From Opitutaceae bacterium (GTDB lineage Bacteria; Verrucomicrobiota; Verrucomicrobiia; Opitutales; Opitutaceae): 64,000 nucleotides of DNA. How positions within the stretch are numbered: the first letter of the stretch is position 1; the number at the start of each line of letters is the position of its first letter. This document shows, one piece after another, positions 12,806-21,536 of this stretch. Under the pieces are notes generated by a model. That model did no database searches. It was not told where the DNA came from and saw only the letters and a list, made by a program, of their open reading frames with translations. Both the position numbers and the translations under genes were made by a program. The stretch covers positions 1 through 64,000 of the forward strand of contig JABTUS010000005.1 in NCBI GenBank assembly GCA_015075305.1, read 5' to 3'.

Positions 12806-13597
12806 TCAGGCACCGGGCCCGGGGGCGAGGCCCCGTTCGCTTTCGTGGGCGAAGCAGATCACCCGTTGAAATTCATCGGTGCCGGCGGACCCGTGCTGCG
12901 AGAGTCGTTCAAGCGCCTGGGTTCGATTGAGTCCGTCGCGGAAAAGAATCCGGAAGATCTGCTTCACCCGCTCGATCTGATCGGGTGTGAAGCCCTTTCG
13001 CTCCAGCCCGACCTTGTTGAACGCACGGTGAATCGCGGGCTGGCCGTCGGCGATGAGAAAGGGCCCGACGTCCTGAACGACCTTCGCGTACGCGCTGACC
13101 ATGGCGTAGGCTCCGATGCGGCAGAACTGGTGGACGCCGCACACGCCGCCCAGGGTGGCGTGGTCCTCGACGACAACATGTCCGGCGAGCGAGATCGAAT
13201 TGCTCATCACAATGTGGCTTCCAAGCCGGCAGTCGTGCGCCACATGGCTGTAGGCGAGTATCGCATTGTCGTCGCCGATCACGGTGAAGTTCCCGTCGTC
13301 CGTGGCGGCGTGTACTGAAACATATTCCCGGAGGATGTTGCGCGAGCCGATCCTCACCCCGGGCGATCCGCCCTTGTACTTCAGGTCCTGGGTTCTGGCG
13401 CCGATGCTTGTAAACGGGTGGATCTCGCAGTCCGCCCCGAGCGTGGTGAGTCCCTCGACGGAGGCATGGTGAAGGAGACGGCAGCGGTCCCCCAGGGTCA
13501 CACCCGCGCCCACATAAGCGAAGGGGCCCACGTCGACATCGGCGCCCAGTTGCGCGGAGGGATCGACCAGGGCCGAGGGATGAATGCGCACGCCCAT
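12806..13597 (-). CDS. lpxA: UDP-N-acetylglucosamine acyltransferase LpxA
   Basis: LpxA transfers a 3-hydroxyacyl chain from acyl carrier protein to UDP-GlcNAc, the first step of lipid A synthesis. The 263-residue protein is a left-handed beta-helix built of hexapeptide repeats (VDPSAQLGADVDVGPFAYVG). The catalytic His is His121 within SHVAHDC, followed by the conserved LAGHVVVEDHATLGGVCGVH and QFCRIGAYAMV. The C-terminal helical part starts at KVGLERKGFTPDQ. It is encoded 3 bases after the lpxC/fabZ fusion on the same strand, so the two are surely co-transcribed. Its presence means an LPS-bearing outer membrane. Confidence 0.96.
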   Translation of the reverse strand: MGVRIHPSALVDPSAQLGADVDVGPFAYVGAGVTLGDRCRLLHHASVEGLTTLGADCEIHPFTSIGARTQDLKYKGGSPGVRIGSRNILREYVSVHAATDDGNFTVIGDDNAILAYSHVAHDCRLGSHIVMSNSISLAGHVVVEDHATLGGVCGVHQFCRIGAYAMVSAYAKVVQDVGPFLIADGQPAIHRAFNKVGLERKGFTPDQIERVKQIFRILFRDGLNRTQALERLSQHGSAGTDEFQRVICFAHESERGLAPGPGA

Positions 13598-13600
13598 GCT

Positions 13601-14935
13601 TCAGGCCTCGTCGGGATTGTCGACCAGGGCGAACATCAGCTCTGCGGATGACACCAGCAGGCCATCCACGGTGCAGTTGCATTCGGCGGTGGCAAACTTG
13701 TCCCCGCGCGTCTTGGTCAGTTTGGCGACGATGGTGATGCGGTCGCCCGGTCTGACCGGCTTGCGGAATTTCGCCCGGTCGGCGCTCATGAAATAGGCGG
13801 TGCGCCCCTCGCTGGTGGAGCGCCGCAGCATGAGCACGCCGGCCGCCTGGGCCATGCATTCGAGCTGAAGCACGCCGGGCATGACGGGATTGCCGGGGAA
13901 GTGGCCCTGGAAAAACGGCTCGTTGATCGTCACGTTCTTTATCGCGACGAGCTCGTCATCGCCGCGGAACTCCGTCACGCGGTCGACAAGGAGAAACGGA
14001 TAACGGTGAGGCAGGGCCTCGAGCAGGCGGCGGATGTCGAGTTCGGTCTCGGTGGGGCTGACCGTTGACGTGGTGCCCGCCTTTTTCCTGCCGGAGGGTT
14101 TGGCCGTCTGCTGCATGCGCTCGAAGATGGCGCGGGTGAGTTCAGCGTTGAGCTGATGTCCCGGGCACGTGGCGACAAGGTGGGCCTTGAGCGGCATGCC
14201 GAGGAGCACGATGTCCCCGATGATGTCCAGAATCTTGTGGCGGACAAACTCGTCCTTGTAGCGCAGGGCCTCCTTTGAGAGGATCGTGCCGCCCTTGATG
14301 ACTATCGCGGAATCGAGGCTTCCCCCGCGGATCTTGCCGAGTTTGAGGAGCTCCTCGATGTCCTCGTAGATGGTGAAGGTCCGCGCACCGGCGATCTGCG
14401 CGATGTAGGTCTCCGGGTCGATTTCGATCGAGAGGTGCTGCGTGTGGTAGCCGCGATCGTCGGTGGATGTGCAGGTGATCTTGAGACCGTCGTGGGGCAG
14501 GGCGACGATCGAGCGGTTGCCCTTGATCACGGAGACCGGGGCGTCGAGCCGGTAGTAGACGCGGTCCTTGTCCTGCTCGACCGGTTCTCCCTCGAGGATG
14601 AGATTGACGAATGGCCGTGCGGAACCGTCGAGGATCGGCGGCTCGGCGGCATTCATTTCGATGATGACATTGTCAATGCCGCAGCCGTGCAGGGCGCTGA
14701 GCACATGCTCGACAAGATTGATCTTCGCGTGCCCCTCCTGGACCGTGGTATTGCGGACGAGATCGCCGACGAATTCGATCTTCGGTTTGATCTCGGGGTG
14801 ACCGTGCAGGTCCGTGCGCCTGAAAACCAGACCATGGTTTGCAGGTGCGGGCTTGAAAGTGAGCTGGACGGGAGATCCGGAATGGAGGCCGGTGCCAGTG
14901 ATGGAGACGGCGCGCGCGAGCGTGCGTTGTTTCAT
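13601..14935 (-). CDS. lpxC/fabZ: bifunctional UDP-3-O-acyl-GlcNAc deacetylase / 3-hydroxyacyl-ACP dehydratase
   Basis: This is a fusion of two enzymes. Residues 1 to about 280 are LpxC, the zinc deacetylase committing UDP-GlcNAc to lipid [18 protein letters not shown] (His77), [12 protein letters not shown] (His233, Asp237) and [11 protein letters not shown] Ser/Lys/Thr linker (about 280-300) leads to FabZ, a hot-dog-fold dehydratase: [16 protein letters not shown], then [19 protein letters not shown] with catalytic His345 and Glu359. Known LpxC-FabZ fusions occur in Bacteroidetes and in some Verrucomicrobia. The fusion couples a lipid A enzyme with a fatty acid dehydratase that competes for the same hydroxyacyl-ACP pool. 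It heads the lpxC/fabZ-lpxA unit and is transcribed divergently from efp. Confidence 0.96.
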   Translation of the reverse strand: MKQRTLARAVSITGTGLHSGSPVQLTFKPAPANHGLVFRRTDLHGHPEIKPKIEFVGDLVRNTTVQEGHAKINLVEHVLSALHGCGIDNVIIEMNAAEPPILDGSARPFVNLILEGEPVEQDKDRVYYRLDAPVSVIKGNRSIVALPHDGLKITCTSTDDRGYHTQHLSIEIDPETYIAQIAGARTFTIYEDIEELLKLGKIRGGSLDSAIVIKGGTILSKEALRYKDEFVRHKILDIIGDIVLLGMPLKAHLVATCPGHQLNAELTRAIFERMQQTAKPSGRKKAGTTSTVSPTETELDIRRLLEALPHRYPFLLVDRVTEFRGDDELVAIKNVTINEPFFQGHFPGNPVMPGVLQLECMAQAAGVLMLRRSTSEGRTAYFMSADRAKFRKPVRPGDRITIVAKLTKTRGDKFATAECNCTVDGLLVSSAELMFALVDNPDEA

Positions 14936-15064
14936 AGCGGAGGTCGCGAGAGTGACGTTGCGACCTCGGGAAGCGCAAGCGCGGAGGCGGGTTCGGCGGT
15001 CTGATAATCAGTCATTTGCCGGAAGATGAACCGGAAATTTGCCGGGAGTCCGGGAGTGGAATTC

Positions 15065-15094
15065 TTGACATGGCGTCTCTCAGGGGGGTATTTC
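15065..15094 (+). promoter_or_regulatory. candidate sigma-70 promoter of efp
   Basis: A perfect TTGACA (15065-15070) is followed after 18 bases by TATTTC (15089-15094), about 30 bases before the efp start codon. It lies in the divergent lpxC/efp intergenic region. Consensus-like by eye; the -10 is weak at its last positions. Confidence 0.5.
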
Positions 15095-15125
15095 CATACC
15101 CTTTTAACCCGATTCATCCCAGCCC

Positions 15126-15683
15126 ATGCCCGCAGCCAACGACATCCGCAAAGGCCAAGTCATCAAGTTCAACGGCGAGCCCCACCTCGTCATGGAAACG
15201 CAGCACAGGACGCCCGGCAACCTGCGTGCGTTTGTGCAGATCAAGATGCGGAATCTCCGGTATGGGAAGGCCCTCGACCAGCGTTTTGCGTCGACGGACA
15301 CGATTGAAGTGCTCCCGACCGATCGCCGGACGCTGGAATTCAGCTACGCGGATCGCGACTCCTATGCATTCATTGATCCGGAGAGCTTTGACCAGATCGA
15401 GCTGAGCGAGGGCACGTTGGGAGACGTCAAGAATTACCTGACCCCGGGCGGCAAGGTGGACGTTCTCTTTGTCGACGAGAAACCACTTTCCGTGGACCTG
15501 CCGTCTGCGGTGAATCTAAAGATTGTCGAAAGTGCGGAAGGTGTGAAGGGTGATACCGCCAGCAATGTCCAGAAGCCTGCGAAGCTTGAGACAGGACTCG
15601 TGGTCCAGGTGCCGCTCTTCATCAAGGAAGGCGAGGTCATCCGAGTCAGCACGGCGGATGGCACGTATCTGGGTCGCGCCTGA
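15126..15683 (+). CDS. efp: translation elongation factor P
   Basis: EF-P enters the ribosomal E site and rescues ribosomes stalled at polyproline stretches. The 185-residue protein has the standard three beta-barrel domains (KOW-like N-terminal, OB, and C-terminal ending in GTYLGRA). The tip of domain I reads HRTPGNLRAFVQIKMRN. The residue at the position of E. coli Lys34 is Asn32 rather than Lys or Arg, so neither beta-lysylation by EpmA nor rhamnosylation by EarP could occur there. No epmA, epmB or earP is in the window. A TTGACA promoter lies upstream and a strong terminator downstream, so it appears monocistronic. Confidence 0.95.
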   Translation: MPAANDIRKGQVIKFNGEPHLVMETQHRTPGNLRAFVQIKMRNLRYGKALDQRFASTDTIEVLPTDRRTLEFSYADRDSYAFIDPESFDQIELSEGTLGDVKNYLTPGGKVDVLFVDEKPLSVDLPSAVNLKIVESAEGVKGDTASNVQKPAKLETGLVVQVPLFIKEGEVIRVSTADGTYLGRA

Positions 15684-15699
15684 GGACGGGCGCATCATC

Positions 15700-15720
15700 C
15701 GGGCACGCTCCGTCGTGACC
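15700..15720 (+). repeat. copy of the dispersed GGCACGCTCCGTCGTGACC element
   Basis: A single arm of the dispersed element sits between the efp stop and its terminator. It matches the arms at 8617-8643 and 10285-10311 for about 20 bases. Confidence 0.7.
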
Positions 15721-15721
15721 A

Positions 15722-15755
15722 AAGAAAAAGCCGACCTTCCTGGTCGGCTTTTTCT
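15722..15755. terminator. bidirectional rho-independent terminator
   Basis: AAGAAAAAGCCGACC, a short loop TTCCT, then GGTCGGCTTTTTCTT. The 7-bp GC stem is extended by A:T pairs, giving a T-tract on both strands. It serves efp from the left and the thymidine phosphorylase gene from the right. Confidence 0.9.
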
Positions 15756-15775
15756 TGGTAGGGTTTGTGGGCCGT

Positions 15776-17119
15776 TCAGGCAACCCGCTCGACCACAAGG
15801 GGCGGCGGGGTGGGGCGCTTGGGTGCGAGGCGGTAGGCGTCCTTGAAGTAATTGAGCGCCTGCTCAAGCTTGGATTCGTCGTTGTAGTGAATCATCATGA
15901 GCGGCTCGCCCTGCTTGACCTGGGTCCCGACCTTGCGGATCTCGGACACTCCAACCGCGTGATCGATCCTGTCGGTCGGCGAATTCCTGCCGGCTCCCAG
16001 AATGTGCACGCCGTGCGCGATCATCGCGGCATTGATCGTATGCACGTAACCGCGTTTTGGCGCCGGAAGCTTCCGGATGTGCCGGGCCTGCGTGAATTTC
16101 TCCGGATGATCAATGTAGGTGGCGTCGCCCCCCTGCGCCTTGACCAGCTCCTTGAGTTTCTCGAGGGCGGTGCCGTCGGTGAGGTGGCGTTCGACCGTCT
16201 GTTTGGCTGACAGCGTGGAACCGGCAACGCCGGCGAGGCGGACGATTTCCATGCCGAGTTTGAGCACGAGTTCCTTCATGTCCTCGGGGCCCTCTCCCTT
16301 CAGAAGCTGGATCGCCTCCTTGATCTCCAAGGCGGTGCCCACGGAGTCGCCAAGCGGCTGGTTCATGTCGGTGACAAGCGCGACGCAGCGCCGTTTCATC
16401 GAGCGGCCCACGCGGGTCATCGAACGGGCGAGCTGCTTTGCCTGCTCGAGGTCCTTGATGAAGGAACCGTTGCCCCACTTGACATCGATGACAAGGCCCT
16501 CGGATCCCTCCGCGAGTTTCTTGGAAAGCACGGAGCCGGTGATCAAAGGCAGGCTCGGGATGGTTCCCGTTTCCTTGCGCAGGTCGTAGAGCCTGGCATC
16601 CGCGGGGGCGAGATCCTCGGACTGCGCCACGATCGCGCCGTTGATGCGTGCGAGCTGGTTGACAAACTGTTCGTTGGAAAGGTGCGCCTTGAAGCCCGGG
16701 ATCGCGGCGAGTTTGTCGAGCGTGTTGATGACGTAGTCATGTTCATTGCCGCACATCATCGGAACGACGACGCCGGCGGCCATGGCGAGCGGCACGAGCA
16801 CAAGCGAAGTCTTGTCGCCGATGCCGCCCGTCGCGAACTTGTCGATCTTCGGTTTTGCAATGCCGGAAAGATCGATCACCTCGCCTGACAGCATCATCTC
16901 CTCCGTCAGATCCGCGGTCTCCTGGGCGGACATTCCCTGAAAATAGATCGCCATCGCCAGCGCGGCGAGCTGGTGCCGGGGCATTTCACCGTCGAGCGTG
17001 CTATCGATCAGATAGCGGACCTCGTCCTTGGTGAATTCTCCGCCGTCGCGTTTCTTTTCGATCAGGAATTCAAAACTTGGCTTGATAAACCTCCTGGGAG
17101 GGATGTTGCGTTTCGTCAT
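15776..17119 (-). CDS. deoA: thymidine/pyrimidine-nucleoside phosphorylase
   Basis: A nucleoside salvage enzyme that phosphorolyses thymidine (and possibly uridine) to the base and (deoxy)ribose-1-phosphate. The 447-residue protein starts MTKRNIPPRRFIKPSFEFLI at ATG 17119. The frame runs further upstream to 17398, but that part is unlike the family. Helical N-terminal blocks (GEFTKDEVRYLIDSTLDGEM) lead to the signature FATGGIGDKTSLVLVPLAM, the glycine-rich phosphate loop. MMCGNEHDYVINTLDKLAAI and DVKWGNGSFIKDLEQAKQLA follow. The C-terminal domain (AMIAHGVHILGAGRNSPTDR, DHAVGV) is typical. Whether it is strictly thymidine-specific or a broader Pdp type cannot be told from these motifs. It converges on efp and diverges from argS. 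Confidence 0.9.
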   Translation of the reverse strand: MTKRNIPPRRFIKPSFEFLIEKKRDGGEFTKDEVRYLIDSTLDGEMPRHQLAALAMAIYFQGMSAQETADLTEEMMLSGEVIDLSGIAKPKIDKFATGGIGDKTSLVLVPLAMAAGVVVPMMCGNEHDYVINTLDKLAAIPGFKAHLSNEQFVNQLARINGAIVAQSEDLAPADARLYDLRKETGTIPSLPLITGSVLSKKLAEGSEGLVIDVKWGNGSFIKDLEQAKQLARSMTRVGRSMKRRCVALVTDMNQPLGDSVGTALEIKEAIQLLKGEGPEDMKELVLKLGMEIVRLAGVAGSTLSAKQTVERHLTDGTALEKLKELVKAQGGDATYIDHPEKFTQARHIRKLPAPKRGYVHTINAAMIAHGVHILGAGRNSPTDRIDHAVGVSEIRKVGTQVKQGEPLMMIHYNDESKLEQALNYFKDAYRLAPKRPTPPPLVVERVA

Positions 17120-17297
17120 TGTGCTGTGTGAATAACTCGTCGCGGCCCGTGAGCCGGAAAAGTTTACGAGCCAAACATTCCTAGCTGTAATGTCGAGCCA
17201 AAACGGGCTGTGATGCCGTGGTTTTGCGCAGAGAAACCCGAGGGCGGGTCTCAGATCTCGCTTGCCCGTACCGGCTTGGATTTGTCTCGTGGGACCG

Positions 17298-19052
17298 ATG
17301 CACGCATCGTTCCAAGTCTCGGCTGACCTGAATGCCGCCTTTCTCGCGGCCGCACGGGCTGCAGATCTGAATTCGAACTTCAGACCGGAGGTCCGCACCG
17401 CTGACCCCCGGAATGGCGATTTCCAAGTGAATGGTGTGCTTGGTTATGCGAAATCGAATGGCCTGAATCCACGCGCCTTGGCCGAGAGGCTTCTGGGCGA
17501 GCTGGGTGCCGAATTCCGAGAGCAATTCGATGTCGCTGTCGCTGGTCCCGGCTTCATCAACATCCGCATGAAACCCGAGGCCGTGCTTGCCTGGCTGCGC
17601 ACGTATGGGAGCGCCGGTCAATTGAAGGAAGGGGCCGCAAACTTTTATCGGGGCAGGCGCTATGTCGTGGACTTTAGTTCACCAAATACAGCCAAACAAC
17701 TGCATGTTGGGCATGTCCGGGGGATGGTCATTGGAGTGGCCATCTGTCGTTTGCTTGCGTTTTGCGGCGCCGAGGTGATTCGCGACAATCACATTGGTGA
17801 TTGGGGCACGCAGTTCGGGAAATTGATCTGGGGCTACAAGCATCTGCGTGACGACGCGGCATTGGGCGACGATCCGCTCGAGGAACTGGAGCGCATTTAC
17901 AAGGCTGCGGATGCGGCGGCAAAGGCTGATCCGGCGACGCTCGACGCCGCCCGGGGTGAGCTGGTCAAACTCCAGGCGGGAGATGCGGAGAACCGTGCTC
18001 TTTGGGAGAAGATCAATGCGATCAGTTCGGGAGCGTTTGAAGAAATCTACCGAAAGCTCGGCATACATTTTGATCACCAGTTGGGGGAGAGCTTCTATAA
18101 CGACCGGCTGGCCCAGGTGTACCGCGAGTTGTCGCAGGCGGGCCTGGCGACGGAGTCGGAAGGCGCGCTCGTCGTTTTCCATCCTGAACACCCGCGCTTC
18201 AATGAGCAGCCCTTCATCATTCGCAAGTCCGATGGTGCGGCGAACTATGCGTCCACCGACCTTGCGACTATGCTTTACCGCGTGGAGCATTTCAGGGCCG
18301 ATGCGGTGGTTATCCTGACCGATGCGCGACAGACCGATCATTTCGAGCAGCTCTGGCTGACAACGCAGAAGTGGTTCGCGGCGACCAAGCGCCCGCTTCC
18401 GCATTTTGAGCACGTGTCCTTTGGCTCGATACTCGGTGAGGACGGCCGGGCGATCAAGACCCGCTCCGGTGACCCCATCAAGCTGAAGACGCTCCTTGCG
18501 GAGGCGGAGGAACGCGCATTGAGAGTCGTGACCGAGAAATCTCCGGAGCTGCCGGAATCGGAGCGCCGGGAAATCGCCTCGGCGGTTGGAATCGGCGCGG
18601 TGCGTTATGCGGATCTTTCCCAGAACAGAAGCAGCGACTACGTTTTCTCCTGGGACAAGATTCTTTCCTTTGAGGGCAACACCGCGCCCTACCTGCTTTA
18701 TGCAGTGACGCGGATTCGCTCGATCTTCAGGAAACTCGGGGTGGATCCGGCGGACGCTTCGGTCACAGCCGGCGCGACTGCGCCCGAGACCGAGGCGGAG
18801 ATGACCCTGGCGAGAAAACTGATCGGGCTTGCCAGTGTCCTTGAGCTCACGACGCAGCAGCTTCGTCCCCACTATCTTTGCACCTACCTCTACGATCTGG
18901 CGGGTGCATTCAGCGGGTTCTACACGGCGGACAAGGTGATTGTCGACGAAGCTCCCGTGCGTGCGCGCCGTTTGCTCCTTTGTGCGAGGACGCTCCTGGT
19001 TCTGGAGGAAGGCCTGCATCTCCTAGGGCTGCGCACCCTTCAACGTATGTAG
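17298..19052 (+). CDS. argS: arginyl-tRNA synthetase
   Basis: A class I aminoacyl-tRNA synthetase charging tRNA-Arg. The 584-residue protein shows the N-terminal tRNA D-loop recognition domain, then the HIGH-type motif in FSSPNTAKQLHVGHVRGMVI. DNHIGDWGTQFGKLIWGYK follows, and the KMSKS region is represented by the degenerate FGSILGEDGRAIKTRSGDPI, as is usual in many ArgRS. The C-terminal anticodon-binding helices (LCTYLYDLAGAFSGFY) end the protein slightly short of the common LGLRTPERM-type terminus, here LGLRTLQRM. The start ATG at 17298 gives MHASFQVSADLNAAF; an in-frame start at 17262 is less like the family. Confidence 0.95.
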   Translation: MHASFQVSADLNAAFLAAARAADLNSNFRPEVRTADPRNGDFQVNGVLGYAKSNGLNPRALAERLLGELGAEFREQFDVAVAGPGFINIRMKPEAVLAWLRTYGSAGQLKEGAANFYRGRRYVVDFSSPNTAKQLHVGHVRGMVIGVAICRLLAFCGAEVIRDNHIGDWGTQFGKLIWGYKHLRDDAALGDDPLEELERIYKAADAAAKADPATLDAARGELVKLQAGDAENRALWEKINAISSGAFEEIYRKLGIHFDHQLGESFYNDRLAQVYRELSQAGLATESEGALVVFHPEHPRFNEQPFIIRKSDGAANYASTDLATMLYRVEHFRADAVVILTDARQTDHFEQLWLTTQKWFAATKRPLPHFEHVSFGSILGEDGRAIKTRSGDPIKLKTLLAEAEERALRVVTEKSPELPESERREIASAVGIGAVRYADLSQNRSSDYVFSWDKILSFEGNTAPYLLYAVTRIRSIFRKLGVDPADASVTAGATAPETEAEMTLARKLIGLASVLELTTQQLRPHYLCTYLYDLAGAFSGFYTADKVIVDEAPVRARRLLLCARTLLVLEEGLHLLGLRTLQRM

Positions 19053-19151
19053 GGTTTCTGGGGGGGGGCGCCCTCAGGGGCGGGATCCGCCGATTCATGC
19101 CAAAAGAGCCTTGCGGCTTGTCGCCGTGCCTAGCAGCATTTCGGCAAACCA

Positions 19152-19904
19152 ATGGCCACGCAGGAGTTTTATATCCGCGCCGCGACAGAGACCGACGCGC
19201 GAGGTCCGTTCACCCTTGAGCAGTTGACCTCCCTTGCCGAGGCCGGGCAGGTATCACCAGCGACGCTCTACTATGATGCGTCGACGGAGCAGTGGGCGAC
19301 GATCGATTCCAATCCGGAAGTTCTCGCGGCGCTTTTCCCCGAGAAGAAGCGCCTGCGGATGAAGCCGAAGGATCTTCCTGGAATCGGCAGCAGCGACCGC
19401 TCCTCGACGCCGATCACGGTTGATGACATGCTCCTTGCGGCGGAGGGCAAGACCGCGGACACGCGCGATCGTTCGGATCCAATTGTCACTCAACTGCGTG
19501 CCGCCCGGATCGGCATGTGGGCGCTGATCGTCCTGCTTCTGGCGAGCGCCGCGTCACTCATACTTTCCCGCCCGTCGATCGATCTTCTGATCGCAAAGGA
19601 TTTCGGCGCGCTGCTGGGCCAGCCGTTCGCGATCCTCGGCGCAATCGATCTCTTCTTTGCGGTGATGCTTCTGCTGCAGATGGTGAGCCTTTATTCAGTC
19701 ATTCGATTCAGGATCATCTTCGGCCTCGGGTTCATTGGTTTTGTCCTGTGGTCGCAGAGCGACGTTGTGCCGATGATCGCGCTCGCCGTTGCCTCGGCGG
19801 GAATGTACCTCTGCACCATCTTTGTGTCCTACGTGCCGCTTGCCGTTGCGATCGCCGCAGGGTTTACGGGCATGGCTGGGTTCGCCTATTTCATGCTCGC
19901 CTAG
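19152..19904 (+). CDS. GYF_2-domain membrane protein
   Basis: A protein of 250 residues with a GYF-like domain at the N-terminus (FYIRAATETDARGPFTLEQL, then ATLYYDASTEQWATI). This domain is common in Verrucomicrobia and Planctomycetes membrane proteins and is thought to bind proline-rich peptides. A charged linker follows (residues about 60-115), then four to five hydrophobic segments (MWALIVLLLASAASLIL, GAIDLFFAVMLLLQM, IFGLGFIGFVLW, PMIALAVASAGMYLCTIF, VPLAVAIAAGFTGM). It probably sits in the inner membrane with a cytoplasmic GYF domain. It ends 13 bases before the YihY gene on the same strand, so they are likely co-transcribed. No specific function is assigned. Confidence 0.75.
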   Translation: MATQEFYIRAATETDARGPFTLEQLTSLAEAGQVSPATLYYDASTEQWATIDSNPEVLAALFPEKKRLRMKPKDLPGIGSSDRSSTPITVDDMLLAAEGKTADTRDRSDPIVTQLRAARIGMWALIVLLLASAASLILSRPSIDLLIAKDFGALLGQPFAILGAIDLFFAVMLLLQMVSLYSVIRFRIIFGLGFIGFVLWSQSDVVPMIALAVASAGMYLCTIFVSYVPLAVAIAAGFTGMAGFAYFMLA

Positions 19905-19917
19905 CGGCGGTCCGGCC

Positions 19918-21408
19918 ATGGAGACGCTGGCAACCCGGTGGGCGAGACTTGTCCGCCTTTTCCAGGTCACCATCTGGCAGGTGCAGTTCTTGAACGAGCG
20001 CTCCGTCCGCGGGCGCGTTTTCGCGATTCTGCGCGTCATATCGATCACGTACTCGGGCCTGACGAAGACCAATGCGGCGAGCCGTGCCGCGGCACTGAGC
20101 TTCAGCTCGCTGCTGGGCATCGGACCGGTGGTGGCCATCGCCGTGATGGTCGCGGGGTTTGCGCTGGACAAGGACGACCCCAACCTCGTCGCCAACACGG
20201 TGCATCGCCTCGTGGGATACGTCGCTCCCCAACTCGTCCAATACGAGCGCATGGCCGCCGCGGAGCGCGCGAAGGAGGGGGGCGCCGCAGTGGACGCAGG
20301 CGCGGCGGCGCAGCTCAATCCCGAGCTGATTGAGATCGTCAATGGATTTGTCGCGAGTTCGAGCCGCGGGGCGCTGGGTGCCTTCGGTGCGCTCATGCTT
20401 GTGGTGATTGTGCTCCAGCTGTTCACCTCGATTGAAACGGCGTTCAATGAGATCTGGGGTGTGCGGCGCGGCCGATCATGGCTGCTGCGCCTCGTGTTCT
20501 ACTGGACCATACTGACGCTGGGAGCCGCGTTGTTTTTCACCGCCGCGACCGGTTTGTCGGCGGGGGCGCTGCTCAATGCCTTTGCGGAGAAACTGCCGTT
20601 TCGAAATGAGATCCAGTCCCTGCTGCAGCTTCTCCTGCCCGTGGCATCGGCTGTACTTCTGACGGTTCTGCTCGCCGTCTTCTACCGGACAATACCGAAC
20701 ACCCGGGTGCTTTGGAGCGCGGCGTTTGCCGGTGCCGTTGTTGTCGCCTTGCTCATACTCCTGAACAATTTCCTGGCGGCGCTATATCTGAAGCGCGTGC
20801 TGTTGACGCGAAGCCTCTACGGTTCCCTCAGCATTGTGCCGGTGCTGATGCTGGGCCTGTACATCTTCTGGCTGTTTGTGCTTCTGGGCGGGACCGTCAG
20901 CTATGCGGTTCAGAATGTGCACTTCCGAAACAGCCAGGCGGCGTGGAACAGCCTGTCGGAAACACTGCGCGAGCGCCTGACATTGATTGTGCTCCTGAGC
21001 ATCGGCCGGCGGTTTGAAGCCTGTCTGGAACCGTGCACAGCGACTCAGCTGAGCGAGAAGCTAAAGGTGCCGACGCAGATCCTGAATGAGTGCCTGAACC
21101 GCCTCGTGCAAATCCAGCTCGTGTCGCCGGTGCCCGCGCAGGAGGCCGACACCGCGGCTGACTTCCGCTACCAACCCGCACGGCCGCTTGGGCGCGTGAC
21201 CCTGAAGGATTTCAAGCGCCGGGATGACGAACTCGGCGAGACGCCGATGTCGATCTCGCTCACGCAGACCGATCCCATTCTGGCGCTTTATGATGCAGAA
21301 TTGGGGTCGATTCTCTCGAACGAGCTCTTTGCCACTCCGCTGGAGGTTCTGTTTGAGAAGTATCCATATGAGGCGGCAAGACAGGAGCAACGGGGAGTTC
21401 CGGCCTGA
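19918..21408 (+). CDS. YihY/BrkB family inner-membrane protein
   Basis: A protein of 496 residues with the YihY/virulence-factor-BrkB core of about six membrane segments. Typical blocks are SRAAALSFSSLLGIGPVVAI, SIETAFNEIWGVRRGRSWLL, AVFYRTIPNTRV and SLYGSLSIVPVLMLGLYIFW followed by LLGGTVSYAVQN. Residues beyond about 345 form a soluble C-terminal extension (LSEKLKVPTQILNECLNRLV) that resembles a winged-helix, as seen in longer YihY members, ending with a stretch unlike known domains. The family was once named RNase BN but is not a nuclease; its transport or structural role is unproven. The start ATG is at 19918, just after the GYF gene. Confidence 0.85.
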   Translation: METLATRWARLVRLFQVTIWQVQFLNERSVRGRVFAILRVISITYSGLTKTNAASRAAALSFSSLLGIGPVVAIAVMVAGFALDKDDPNLVANTVHRLVGYVAPQLVQYERMAAAERAKEGGAAVDAGAAAQLNPELIEIVNGFVASSSRGALGAFGALMLVVIVLQLFTSIETAFNEIWGVRRGRSWLLRLVFYWTILTLGAALFFTAATGLSAGALLNAFAEKLPFRNEIQSLLQLLLPVASAVLLTVLLAVFYRTIPNTRVLWSAAFAGAVVVALLILLNNFLAALYLKRVLLTRSLYGSLSIVPVLMLGLYIFWLFVLLGGTVSYAVQNVHFRNSQAAWNSLSETLRERLTLIVLLSIGRRFEACLEPCTATQLSEKLKVPTQILNECLNRLVQIQLVSPVPAQEADTAADFRYQPARPLGRVTLKDFKRRDDELGETPMSISLTQTDPILALYDAELGSILSNELFATPLEVLFEKYPYEAARQEQRGVPA

Positions 21409-21536
21409 GCGGTGTCCAACAGCGGCGGCTGGCGTGATGGAGGGATGCCTTTGGCGCGCGATCGTCGGTTCACGCGGCCTCTGTATCGGACGGTTGACAC
21501 TTGGAGCCGCGAATCTAGCGTCGGCGGTTTCATTCA

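Noticed and set aside
15065-15094. Riboswitch or attenuator upstream of efp
   Set aside because: The interval is too short and shows only a promoter-like pair, with no conserved RNA fold that I can recognise.
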